From positions 1-6,236 of the forward strand of contig DBMI01000099.1 in NCBI GenBank assembly GCA_002298165.1: a DNA stretch of 6,236 nucleotides. The letters run 5' to 3'. Source of the DNA: Desulfarculales bacterium UBA702. GTDB lineage: Bacteria > Desulfobacterota > Syntrophobacteria > Syntrophobacterales > Syntrophobacteraceae. The notes beneath the pieces are model-generated. The model was given only the letters and a program-made list of their open reading frames with translations. It was not told the origin of the DNA and searched no databases. The translations under genes were made by a program, and so were the position numbers. Positions 1-5,968 of the stretch are shown piece after piece (position 1 is the stretch's first letter; each line of letters opens with the position of its first letter).

Positions 1-38
1 TAGAACGAAATTCCATTTGAGCAACAGCCCCGTGAGAC

Positions 39-53
39 CTTGCCGCAGGCAAG
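39..53. other. Small hairpin upstream of the RluA-family gene
   Basis: A perfect 6-bp stem, CTTGCC/GGCAAG, encloses a 3-base loop. A T-run (positions 69-74) follows only after about 15 bases, too far for a normal intrinsic terminator. It could be a remnant of a terminator for a gene left of the window, or chance. Nothing else in bases 1-120 is recognisable: there is no convincing promoter, no Shine-Dalgarno sequence and no RNA gene. Confidence 0.2.
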
Positions 54-120
54 AGCGGCCTGAAGCACTTTTTTGGCGCGGTTTTCGAACGCGACCCAAC
101 CTGGACTAGCCCAATCTCTC

Positions 121-1053
121 ATGAGCCCACATCAGGCAGGTTTTGGCACATCATATACATGGCGGGTGCCCGATGAACACCGGGGCAACGGGCTTGCCGA
201 TGAAATATCGGGTTATCTTAAGATATCGCCTGGCGAAGTTATCACTCTAATTGATTTCGGATCGGTTTACGTGCGGAAGCGAATCGAGCGGAACCCGTCA
301 ACAAAGCTTGCCGGCGGCGAAGAGATCACGGTTAATTTTCCCGCTCACGGAATCCGCAAGTTCTACGAAATAGATCCTTCACGCATAATTTACCGCGACC
401 GGTTTTTTCTGGCTTACGACAAAGAATCCGGAATCCCCAGCCAGCAGACCCCTTCCGATGCCTACAACAACGTATTTGCAGGCCTTTTGCGCTATCTTGA
501 AAAGGAGCGGTCCTCGGGTGGGCATGGCCCCTATGCCGCACTCCATCACCGGCTGGATATGGAAACAAGTGGTGTGATGCTGTTCGCGCTTGCCAGGGAG
601 GTGAACCGCACGATTGGCGCTGCATTTCAGAAGAGGCGAATTCTGAAGGAATACCTGGCTTGGGTCGAGGGAATGCCTGGTAAAGATGGATGGACGGAGA
701 ACCGGGATATCGGGAAAAAAGGGGACAAATACGTTGCAGTGCCGAGTGGCCGCGGATTGGGCGCAGTGACCGATTTTGGGGTCATCCACCGCGAAGCGGG
801 CCGATCCCTCATTTTGGCCGTCCCGCATACGGGCCGGACCCATCAGATACGGATTCACCTTGCAGCCGCGGGGTACCCGATTGTAGGTGACCGCGCATAT
901 GGGGCAGCACCTGCAGGGCGGCTATTTCTTCATGCCTTGCGGCTTACACTGAAGCACCCGGTCCGCGGAGGACCTGTTGTTTTGGAAGCGCCGATTTCCG
1001 CCGAGTGGCCTTCGGCGGCGGGGCAGGTAATCCCGCCCGCACCTCGCGCCTGA
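121..1053 (+). CDS. RluA-family RNA pseudouridine synthase
   Basis: This is predicted to isomerise specific uridines to pseudouridine in structured RNA (23S rRNA or tRNA) in the cytoplasm. Numbered from the ATG at 121 (310 aa), residues about 30-75 look like a degenerate S4-type RNA-binding module. Residues 143-151 read HRLDMETSG, the RluA signature, with Asp146 as the catalytic nucleophile. The second conserved block, PHTGRTHQIR, lies at 235-244 and is followed by a GYPIVGD segment. LHALRL near residues 270-275 is the usual C-terminal block. The length is normal for the RluC/RluD/RluA superfamily, but I cannot assign a target site. Neither possible start has a good Shine-Dalgarno sequence. 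The ATG at 121 is preferred over an in-frame TTG at 73, which would add 16 residues; an in-frame stop lies at 61-63. The last 110 bp overlap the convergent GTPase gene, and the conserved LHALRL block falls just before and into that overlap, so this frame is clearly functional there. Confidence 0.93.
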   Translation: MSPHQAGFGTSYTWRVPDEHRGNGLADEISGYLKISPGEVITLIDFGSVYVRKRIERNPSTKLAGGEEITVNFPAHGIRKFYEIDPSRIIYRDRFFLAYDKESGIPSQQTPSDAYNNVFAGLLRYLEKERSSGGHGPYAALHHRLDMETSGVMLFALAREVNRTIGAAFQKRRILKEYLAWVEGMPGKDGWTENRDIGKKGDKYVAVPSGRGLGAVTDFGVIHREAGRSLILAVPHTGRTHQIRIHLAAAGYPIVGDRAYGAAPAGRLFLHALRLTLKHPVRGGPVVLEAPISAEWPSAAGQVIPPAPRA

Positions 1054-3268
1054 GGTCCTCAAGGCCCTGGATCATTTCAGAAGTAGCCCGGTGTGCCCTG
1101 TTAAGAGCATCCGAAGCGGCAACCCTTTGCTCCCCGCGCAAGTTGCTCCGCTGCAGCAGGTCAGCGAAATCTACATGCACCATCTCTGCCCTGGCCCTGA
1201 ATTCACGCAGCAGAAAAACGCTTCCCTCGTCAACCAGCCTGAACAGGTAGTCCGATTTGAGATCTTGCGTGAAGTGGCCAAAAGCACGCAGCAACTCGGC
1301 CTTAGCTTCGGCCTTCGCGTTTCGCATACCCTTTTCGAAAAGCTTTGCCGCCGATTTTTCTTCCGAGCCGGGAAGGATGCTTTTCCGCATTTTCGACTTG
1401 ATCCCGGAAATAAGCGCAGTAAAGGAATTCAGGCCGAATTTCAGAAAAAGGATTCCCCGCGCGATGCTGTCTCGCTCCAGGAAAGAACTGAAGGGTGGAG
1501 GTGGGGGTACGCTGGAAAAATCCAGCTCACCCGACAGGTAGGTGTCGGGTTGTTTCGGCGCTTCATTGATGCCAAGCACTCCTCGCCTGTAGTCCGCCAA
1601 GGCCGCATCGAAAAAAGACCAGAGTGCCTGTGATGACTCCCTTATTCGATCCCGGATAAAGAGTTCCTCATTTTTTGCAAATTCTATAATGCGCAGATTG
1701 ACGCCCTCGGTCAGGCGGCGGGTAATGTCCCGACGAAATTCGAGATAAAAAGTGTAATACTCACGGATCAGACCGGCGTAGTCTGAAGTTTCGCACCTGC
1801 ACCCTAATTCGACTGGATGGCGCTCGACCATGTCGACCGCCTCACGGACCACCCGGCCTTTTGCGGGGTGGAAGCAGCCCTCTATTCTCGTCGACATCTC
1901 ACGTTTGAGGCTCTGATTCAGTCCCGAGACGGTTTCCGAGAGGCTTTCAAGCGCTGCATGGAGGGCCATCCGCCTGGTCCGGATCTGTTCGGCGGTGTCC
2001 TGGATCGCATCATTGCTTTTCTCAAGAGCGGTCCGGTTGATTTGAACCAGGTCGAGCACGTTGGATGCGACCATATCCAGACGGCTCATACCGAACCCTA
2101 ATAGTACCTGTGCCCTTTTCGAGCGTATTTGCTCCTCGAGCTCTTTTTTGAATGCCGCGAATCCCGATTCGGTCGATTTGGCGACCGCCTTTGACTCCTT
2201 CCAAAGCTTCAGGTGGCGGGTTTCAAATTTGGACGGCCCGTCTTCGAGCTGTTTTAGCAAATGATATAGGGCCGAGAAGGCGAAAAGGTTCGGGGCGGGC
2301 GCAACCCACGCCAGCTCGGAGCGGACGCGCTCCTGAATTCTTTCGAGGTCTTCGAGGTCGCTGTGGAGGTCAAGGTCTGAGTTCAAGACGAAAAGGGTTT
2401 GCGGAAAGACCTTGAGGGCTTTCAGGAGATCGAGCAGTTTGAAATCGGCTTCGCGAAGCCCGGTGCGGCTGCCAATCACATAGATGATAAAATGGGATTG
2501 GAGCAGATATTTCTGCAGGAGTTCAAAATGCGTGGGATTTGGCGAATCGCTCCCCTGGCAGTCGGCAAGCTCGATCTTATCGCCCAGCCAGGAGACAGGG
2601 CAGTTTATCTCGATATCCCGCACCCATGCGGCCCGGCGCTCATCGCCCACGTATAGCTGATGGCGCTTGAGGTCGGCGGCCTCGAATACGCTCCGCCCAA
2701 CTTCCTCTCCGATTTCCCCTTCGATCAGGGGAAAACCCCTCAGGCAGCAATCGAGAAACATGAAATGCGGATCGACATTGCCTCGCGACTTTAGCCACTC
2801 GGATTTCATTTTATCGAGCCACGAACCGATTCGCTCACGATCCTCCTGGTTGCGGATGTCCAGATCTTCCGATTCGCCGCGTTCATGGGCAAAAACCGGT
2901 AGCATGCGGAGCGATGCGTTTATTTCCTGGTTTATTTGCGACCAGGACTTTAACTCGACCCAACCGCCTGGAGTACCGAAGGTGGCGACCCGGGTAATGA
3001 AGGCCGTGATTATGCCCGCCCCGCGTTTAAGGAGGTCCTGTCCCAGAATGGCATTGATGAGGGTGCTCTTTCCGGATTTGACTGACCCGACGATGGCAAT
3101 TTTGAGCAAAGGGTCCTGAAGAGATTCACCAATTCCGGAAAGATGAGAGCGCCAGCGGCCGGTGTCCAATCCGTCGGCCATTCCGGCCAACTCCAGCTCC
3201 GAGATGGTCTTTTCCAGAACTTCAGCCCTGTTGAGTATCTTCTTTTTGAACCCAGAATGATTATCCAT
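944..3268 (-). CDS. Dynamin-like large GTPase (bacterial dynamin family)
   Basis: This is a 774-aa dynamin-superfamily GTPase. Known members hydrolyse GTP and self-assemble on membranes to remodel, fuse or protect them; the role of this one is unknown. The P-loop is GSVKSGKST at residues 61-69. A likely switch-I threonine sits in the GIITAFITRV stretch (T88 or T92). G3 is DCQG at 236-239 instead of the usual DTPG. The G4 position is NSDLD at 296-300, a departure from NKxD. Residues about 370-560 are charged and heptad-like, fitting a helical stalk. A proline run (588-593) precedes a hydrophobic segment (about 603-622) flanked by basic residues, the best candidate for a membrane-touching paddle. 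No signal peptide or clear transmembrane helix is seen. Helices resume at about 640-745. The tail (about 746-774) is rich in Pro, Lys and Arg and is encoded opposite the pseudouridine synthase gene. The start is an ATG with GGGGA 11 bases upstream (3280-3284). It is divergent from the polyamine operon. Many bacterial dynamins come in tandem pairs; only one is present here. Confidence 0.9.
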   Translation of the reverse strand: MDNHSGFKKKILNRAEVLEKTISELELAGMADGLDTGRWRSHLSGIGESLQDPLLKIAIVGSVKSGKSTLINAILGQDLLKRGAGIITAFITRVATFGTPGGWVELKSWSQINQEINASLRMLPVFAHERGESEDLDIRNQEDRERIGSWLDKMKSEWLKSRGNVDPHFMFLDCCLRGFPLIEGEIGEEVGRSVFEAADLKRHQLYVGDERRAAWVRDIEINCPVSWLGDKIELADCQGSDSPNPTHFELLQKYLLQSHFIIYVIGSRTGLREADFKLLDLLKALKVFPQTLFVLNSDLDLHSDLEDLERIQERVRSELAWVAPAPNLFAFSALYHLLKQLEDGPSKFETRHLKLWKESKAVAKSTESGFAAFKKELEEQIRSKRAQVLLGFGMSRLDMVASNVLDLVQINRTALEKSNDAIQDTAEQIRTRRMALHAALESLSETVSGLNQSLKREMSTRIEGCFHPAKGRVVREAVDMVERHPVELGCRCETSDYAGLIREYYTFYLEFRRDITRRLTEGVNLRIIEFAKNEELFIRDRIRESSQALWSFFDAALADYRRGVLGINEAPKQPDTYLSGELDFSSVPPPPPFSSFLERDSIARGILFLKFGLNSFTALISGIKSKMRKSILPGSEEKSAAKLFEKGMRNAKAEAKAELLRAFGHFTQDLKSDYLFRLVDEGSVFLLREFRARAEMVHVDFADLLQRSNLRGEQRVAASDALNRAHRATSEMIQGLEDLRREVRAGLPAPPPKATRRKSALPKQQVLRGPGASV

Positions 3269-3355
3269 TTTTAGATTTTTCCCCAGCGGCCGGCGACAGC
3301 AGGAGTTTTTTCGTCCGGGGGTGGGACGGAGGACCGGGTATGCCGGTTTCGCTCA

Positions 3356-3383
3356 TTGACTCGCTCGGTCGATCCTTTATAAT
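3356..3383 (+). promoter_or_regulatory. Sigma70-type promoter for the polyamine operon
   Basis: A -35 box TTGACT (3356-3361) and a perfect -10 box TATAAT (3378-3383) are separated by 16 bp. They match the consensus at 5/6 and 6/6 positions. Transcription would begin near 3390 and leave a leader of about 108 nt before the dehydrogenase start codon. An ACCGG-N5-CCGGT dyad at 3333-3347 lies just upstream of the -35 box; its half-sites are too short to be more than a possible operator. Confidence 0.7.
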
Positions 3384-3411
3384 TAATAGTTTGTCCGCTG
3401 TGCCTCCTCAA
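3383..3411 (-). promoter_or_regulatory. Weak candidate promoter for the dynamin-like gene
   Basis: On the minus strand, TTGAGG (3411-3406) and TATTAA (3388-3383) are 17 bp apart, each matching the sigma70 consensus at 4/6 positions. The -10 element abuts and shares a base with the -10 of the rightward promoter. If real, a transcript starting near 3376 would have a leader of about 108 nt. The match is modest and could be chance in an AT-rich patch. Confidence 0.25.
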
Positions 3412-3443
3412 AAGTAAGGGGCGGCCTTCAGTCTCGACAGCGG
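3395..3443 (+). other. Possible structured leader of the polyamine operon
   Basis: A 7-bp perfect inverted repeat, CCGCTGT (3395-3401) and ACAGCGG (3437-3443), can close a stem near the predicted 5' end of the operon mRNA. Inside it, a weaker hairpin can form between GCCTC (3402-3406) and GGGGC (3418-3422). It does not resemble a riboswitch class known to me, and it has neither a following U-tract nor an obvious means of covering the ribosome site. A repeat of this size is expected by chance at close to once in a region this long, so confidence is low. Confidence 0.2.
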
Positions 3444-3487
3444 CTTGAACTTTAAAGCACATCCGGAAATAAACATAAAGTAAAATT

Positions 3488-3493
3488 GGGGGA
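3488..3493 (+). promoter_or_regulatory. Ribosome binding site fixing the dehydrogenase start
   Basis: GGGGGA ends 4 bases before the ATG at 3498. It supports that ATG over an in-frame TTG at 3486, which would overlap the purine run itself and add only four residues. Starting at the ATG also places the Rossmann strand (KVLIIGAGG) at the very N-terminus, as is usual in this family. Confidence 0.6.
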
Positions 3494-3497
3494 AAAA

Positions 3498-4676
3498 ATG
3501 GGTAAGGTGCTCATCATTGGTGCCGGCGGAGTTGGAGGGGTTGTCACCCACAAGTGCGCTCAGGTCCCCGAGGTGTTCTCTGAAATCACCCTCGCCAGCA
3601 GGACCCTGGAAAAATGCGAGAAAATAGCCGCCGGCCTGCCACGGCCTATCAGGACGGCGCGTGTCGATGCGGATGATACGGCCCAAACCGTTCGCCTGAT
3701 AAACGAACTGCGGCCCGATCTCGTCATTAATGTTGCGCTGCCCTACCAGGATCTTTCGATCATGGACGCCTGTCTCGAGACCGGGGTCAATTACATGGAC
3801 ACCGCGAACTACGAACCCCCGGATGAAGCGGCATTTTCCTACAAGTGGCAGTGGGCGTACGATGATCGCTTTAAAAAGGCGGGCCTTACCGCCCTTCTTG
3901 GCAGCGGCTTCGATCCGGGTGTTACGAATGTCTTCTGCGCGCATGCCCTGAAGCATCATTTCGACGAAATTAATCTGGTAGACATAATGGACTGTAATGC
4001 CGGTGTGCACGGGCATGCTTTTGCGACGAACTTCAACCCGGAAATAAATATCCGCGAGATCACCGCCCGAGGCAAGTACTGGGAAAAAGGAGAGTGGAAG
4101 GAAACCGATCCACTTTCGGTGCACAAGACCTTTGACTTTCCCCAGATCGGCCCGAGAGAAATGTACCTGATGTACCATGAAGAGATGGAATCGCTCATCA
4201 AACATCTCCCGGGGCTTCGGCGCATACGATTCTGGATGACTTTCGGCCAGGAGTATTTAACCCATTTGCGCGTGCTGCAGAATGTGGGAATGACCAGAAT
4301 CGATCCCGTATCCTTCCAGGGCTGCGAAATCATCCCGCTCCAGTTCCTGAAAGCCCTGCTGCCCGATCCGGCTTCCCTTGCCAAGAACTACAAAGGGAAA
4401 ACCAACATCGGGTGCATGATCGAAGGCCTGAAGAATGGCAAAAAGCGCAGGTATTACATTTATAATGTCTGCGATCATGAAGCCTCCTTCAAGGAAGTCG
4501 GCGCCCAGGCAATATCGTATACCACCGGCGTGCCGGCGATGATTGGGGCCAAGATGCTTATGACCGGCAAGTGGACCGGACCGGGAGTTTTCAACATAGA
4601 ACAATTCGACCCCGACCCATTTATGGCCGACCTGATGCGCTACGGGCTGCCCTGGACGGAGGAGTTTTTAGATTAA
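3498..4676 (+). CDS. Carboxynorspermidine/carboxyspermidine dehydrogenase (CASDH)
   Basis: This saccharopine-dehydrogenase-fold enzyme of polyamine synthesis is 392 aa, close to the family norm of about 400. With NADPH it reductively condenses L-aspartate beta-semialdehyde with putrescine or 1,3-diaminopropane, giving carboxyspermidine or carboxynorspermidine. The N-terminal Rossmann motif is GAGGVGG at residues 8-14. ASR at 33-35 ends the second strand, and its Arg is placed to favour NADPH. DTANYE (101-106) and GFDPGVTNVF (137-146) are hallmark blocks of the CASDH branch of this fold. QAISYTTGVPA (337-347) and GVFNIEQFDPDPF (363-375) form the typical C-terminal return to the Rossmann domain. 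No signal peptide is seen, so the enzyme should be cytosolic. It is first in a two-gene operon, 45 bp before nspC, which performs the next step; this context separates it from lysine-pathway saccharopine dehydrogenases. Expression is probably driven by the promoter at 3356-3383. The sequence does not decide which diamine is used. Confidence 0.93.
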   Translation: MGKVLIIGAGGVGGVVTHKCAQVPEVFSEITLASRTLEKCEKIAAGLPRPIRTARVDADDTAQTVRLINELRPDLVINVALPYQDLSIMDACLETGVNYMDTANYEPPDEAAFSYKWQWAYDDRFKKAGLTALLGSGFDPGVTNVFCAHALKHHFDEINLVDIMDCNAGVHGHAFATNFNPEINIREITARGKYWEKGEWKETDPLSVHKTFDFPQIGPREMYLMYHEEMESLIKHLPGLRRIRFWMTFGQEYLTHLRVLQNVGMTRIDPVSFQGCEIIPLQFLKALLPDPASLAKNYKGKTNIGCMIEGLKNGKKRRYYIYNVCDHEASFKEVGAQAISYTTGVPAMIGAKMLMTGKWTGPGVFNIEQFDPDPFMADLMRYGLPWTEEFLD

Positions 4677-4713
4677 TTTTGCCTTTTGCCTGGAATAATT
4701 GAGAAGAATTTAC

Positions 4714-4717
4714 AGGA
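4714..4717 (+). promoter_or_regulatory. Ribosome binding site fixing the nspC start
   Basis: AGGA lies 4 bases before the ATG at 4722. It favours that ATG over an in-frame TTG at 4686, which would add 12 residues of unlikely sequence and sits only 9 bases after the dehydrogenase stop codon. The spacing is slightly short but usable. Confidence 0.5.
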
Positions 4718-4721
4718 TAAT

Positions 4722-5885
4722 ATGTTTGAGTCCGAAATAGACCATCAACTCATCGAAGACCTAGGCAGCATTGAGACCCCCTGCTATATAGTCGATAGGG
4801 GCCTGATCGAGAGAAACCTTCTGGTGCTCGATTCAGTTCGGGAACGAACAGGCTGCAAGATTTTGCTGGCCCTCAAAGGTTTTGCGATGTTCAGCCTGTT
4901 TGCCCAGATATCCAGGCACCTTGACGGTATCGCTGCCAGCTCGCTTCATGAGGCGAGGCTCGGATTCGAGGAATTCGGAAAAGAGGTCCATACTTTCTCG
5001 CCGGGCTATCTCGAGAGCGAATTCCACGACATACTCTCCTATTCGAACCACCTCGTATTCAATTCTTTTTCTCAGTTGGAGTTTTTCAGGGGGCGGATTC
5101 CGGCGAATGCTGGCGGGAAGAAAATCGGCATCCGCATCAATCCCGAGCACTCGGAAGTCCGGACGGCGATTTACGATCCATGTGCCCCGTTCTCCCGGCT
5201 GGGTGTCACGCGCAAAAATTTCAGGCCGGACCTGCTTGAAGGGATATCTGGCCTGCACTTCCATACGCTTTGCGAGCTTAACGCCGACTCACTTGCCAGA
5301 ACTCTCAACGCTGTGGAAGAAAAGTTCTCTCCATTTTTCCACCGCATGGAATGGATAAATTTCGGCGGCGGTCACCACATTACCCGACCGGATTACGATA
5401 TCGATCTACTGTGCATGCTAATCTCGGATTTCAGGGCACGGCACGGGTTGGAAGTATACCTGGAACCGGGCGAAGCGATCGCGCTGAATACGGGCTTTCT
5501 CGTCGCCTCGGTTGTAGATATTATTGAAAACGAGATGAATATCGCGATACTGGACACATCGGCTGCCGCGCACATGCCTGATGTTATAGAGATGCCCTAT
5601 CGGCCGAAGGTCGCCGGTAGCGGAAAGCCAGGCGAGTTTGCCCATACTTACAGGTTGGGCGGCCTTACCTGTCTTGCAGGGGATGTAATAGGCGACTATT
5701 CGTTTCCATCCCCGCTGACAATTGGCTCGAAGCTGATATTCATGGATATGGCCCATTATACAATGGTGAAAAACAATACCTTCAACGGCGTGAAGCTCCC
5801 CTCGATTGCGATAAGGGAAACCCCCGGAAAGGTGCGCATTGTAAGAAGCTTTGACTACGAAGATTACCGGGGCAGGCTTTCGTGA
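4722..5885 (+). CDS. nspC: Carboxynorspermidine decarboxylase NspC
   Basis: This PLP-dependent fold-III (alanine-racemase-like) decarboxylase removes CO2 from carboxynorspermidine or carboxyspermidine to give norspermidine or spermidine, the last step of the aspartate-semialdehyde route. It is 387 aa, within the family range. Residues 50-54 read ALKGF, with Lys52 the expected Schiff-base lysine. HFHTLCE (179-185) follows the barrel strand. FGGGHH (214-219) is the glycine-rich loop binding the PLP phosphate, and EPGEA (248-252) is the form typical of this family where diaminopimelate decarboxylases have EPGR. CLAGD (317-321) carries the active-site Cys and Asp supplied across the dimer interface. 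AHYTMVKNNTFNG (344-356) supplies the conserved C-terminal Tyr346. All key residues are present, so the enzyme should be active as a cytosolic homodimer. It is co-transcribed with the dehydrogenase just upstream. The alternatives, diaminopimelate or ornithine/arginine decarboxylase, are disfavoured by length, motif forms and neighbour. Confidence 0.95.
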   Translation: MFESEIDHQLIEDLGSIETPCYIVDRGLIERNLLVLDSVRERTGCKILLALKGFAMFSLFAQISRHLDGIAASSLHEARLGFEEFGKEVHTFSPGYLESEFHDILSYSNHLVFNSFSQLEFFRGRIPANAGGKKIGIRINPEHSEVRTAIYDPCAPFSRLGVTRKNFRPDLLEGISGLHFHTLCELNADSLARTLNAVEEKFSPFFHRMEWINFGGGHHITRPDYDIDLLCMLISDFRARHGLEVYLEPGEAIALNTGFLVASVVDIIENEMNIAILDTSAAAHMPDVIEMPYRPKVAGSGKPGEFAHTYRLGGLTCLAGDVIGDYSFPSPLTIGSKLIFMDMAHYTMVKNNTFNGVKLPSIAIRETPGKVRIVRSFDYEDYRGRLS

Positions 5886-5902
5886 CTGGAATCTTGTGAA
5901 GT

Positions 5903-5940
5903 CGGTTTTGGGGCAGGCTGGAAAGCCTGCCCCGGAATTG
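5903..5940 (+). terminator. Long hairpin after nspC, without U-tract
   Basis: A perfect 10-bp stem, GGGGCAGGCT (5910-5919) and AGCCTGCCCC (5924-5933), has a GGAA loop. In RNA of the nspC sense it extends outward by seven more pairs (5903-5909 with 5934-5940), four of them G-U, for about 17 bp in all. It starts 17 bases after the nspC stop and lies between two convergent genes, a terminator-like place. No U-tract follows on either strand, so it is not a standard intrinsic terminator. It may instead protect the mRNA 3' end, or be a copy of a dispersed palindromic repeat. Confidence 0.55.
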
Positions 5941-5968
5941 TCGGGTGAATCTAACCCTGGACCGATGC

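Noticed and set aside
2..109. Open plus-strand frame from the left edge that could be the tail of an upstream gene
   Set aside because: The translated 35 residues show no protein-like pattern or motif, and a run this short is expected by chance.
1048..1065. Small imperfect hairpin at the stop codon of the pseudouridine synthase gene
   Set aside because: The stem is about 7 bp with a bulge and no U-tract, and lies inside the GTPase coding sequence, so a terminator call is not supported.
1091..1633. 180-codon open frame on the plus strand opposite the GTPase gene
   Set aside because: It is low in plausible protein features, lies wholly antisense to the helical region of the GTPase, and lacks a ribosome site.
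3271..3462. 63-codon minus-strand frame ending just before the GTPase start
   Set aside because: It would span the divergent promoter region, is rich in Arg/Pro without any motif, and has no credible start signal.
3408..4205. 265-codon open frame on the minus strand opposite the dehydrogenase
   Set aside because: It is antisense to a gene with clear family motifs, has no recognisable domain, and would run through the promoter and leader region. Such long shadows are common in codon-biased genes.
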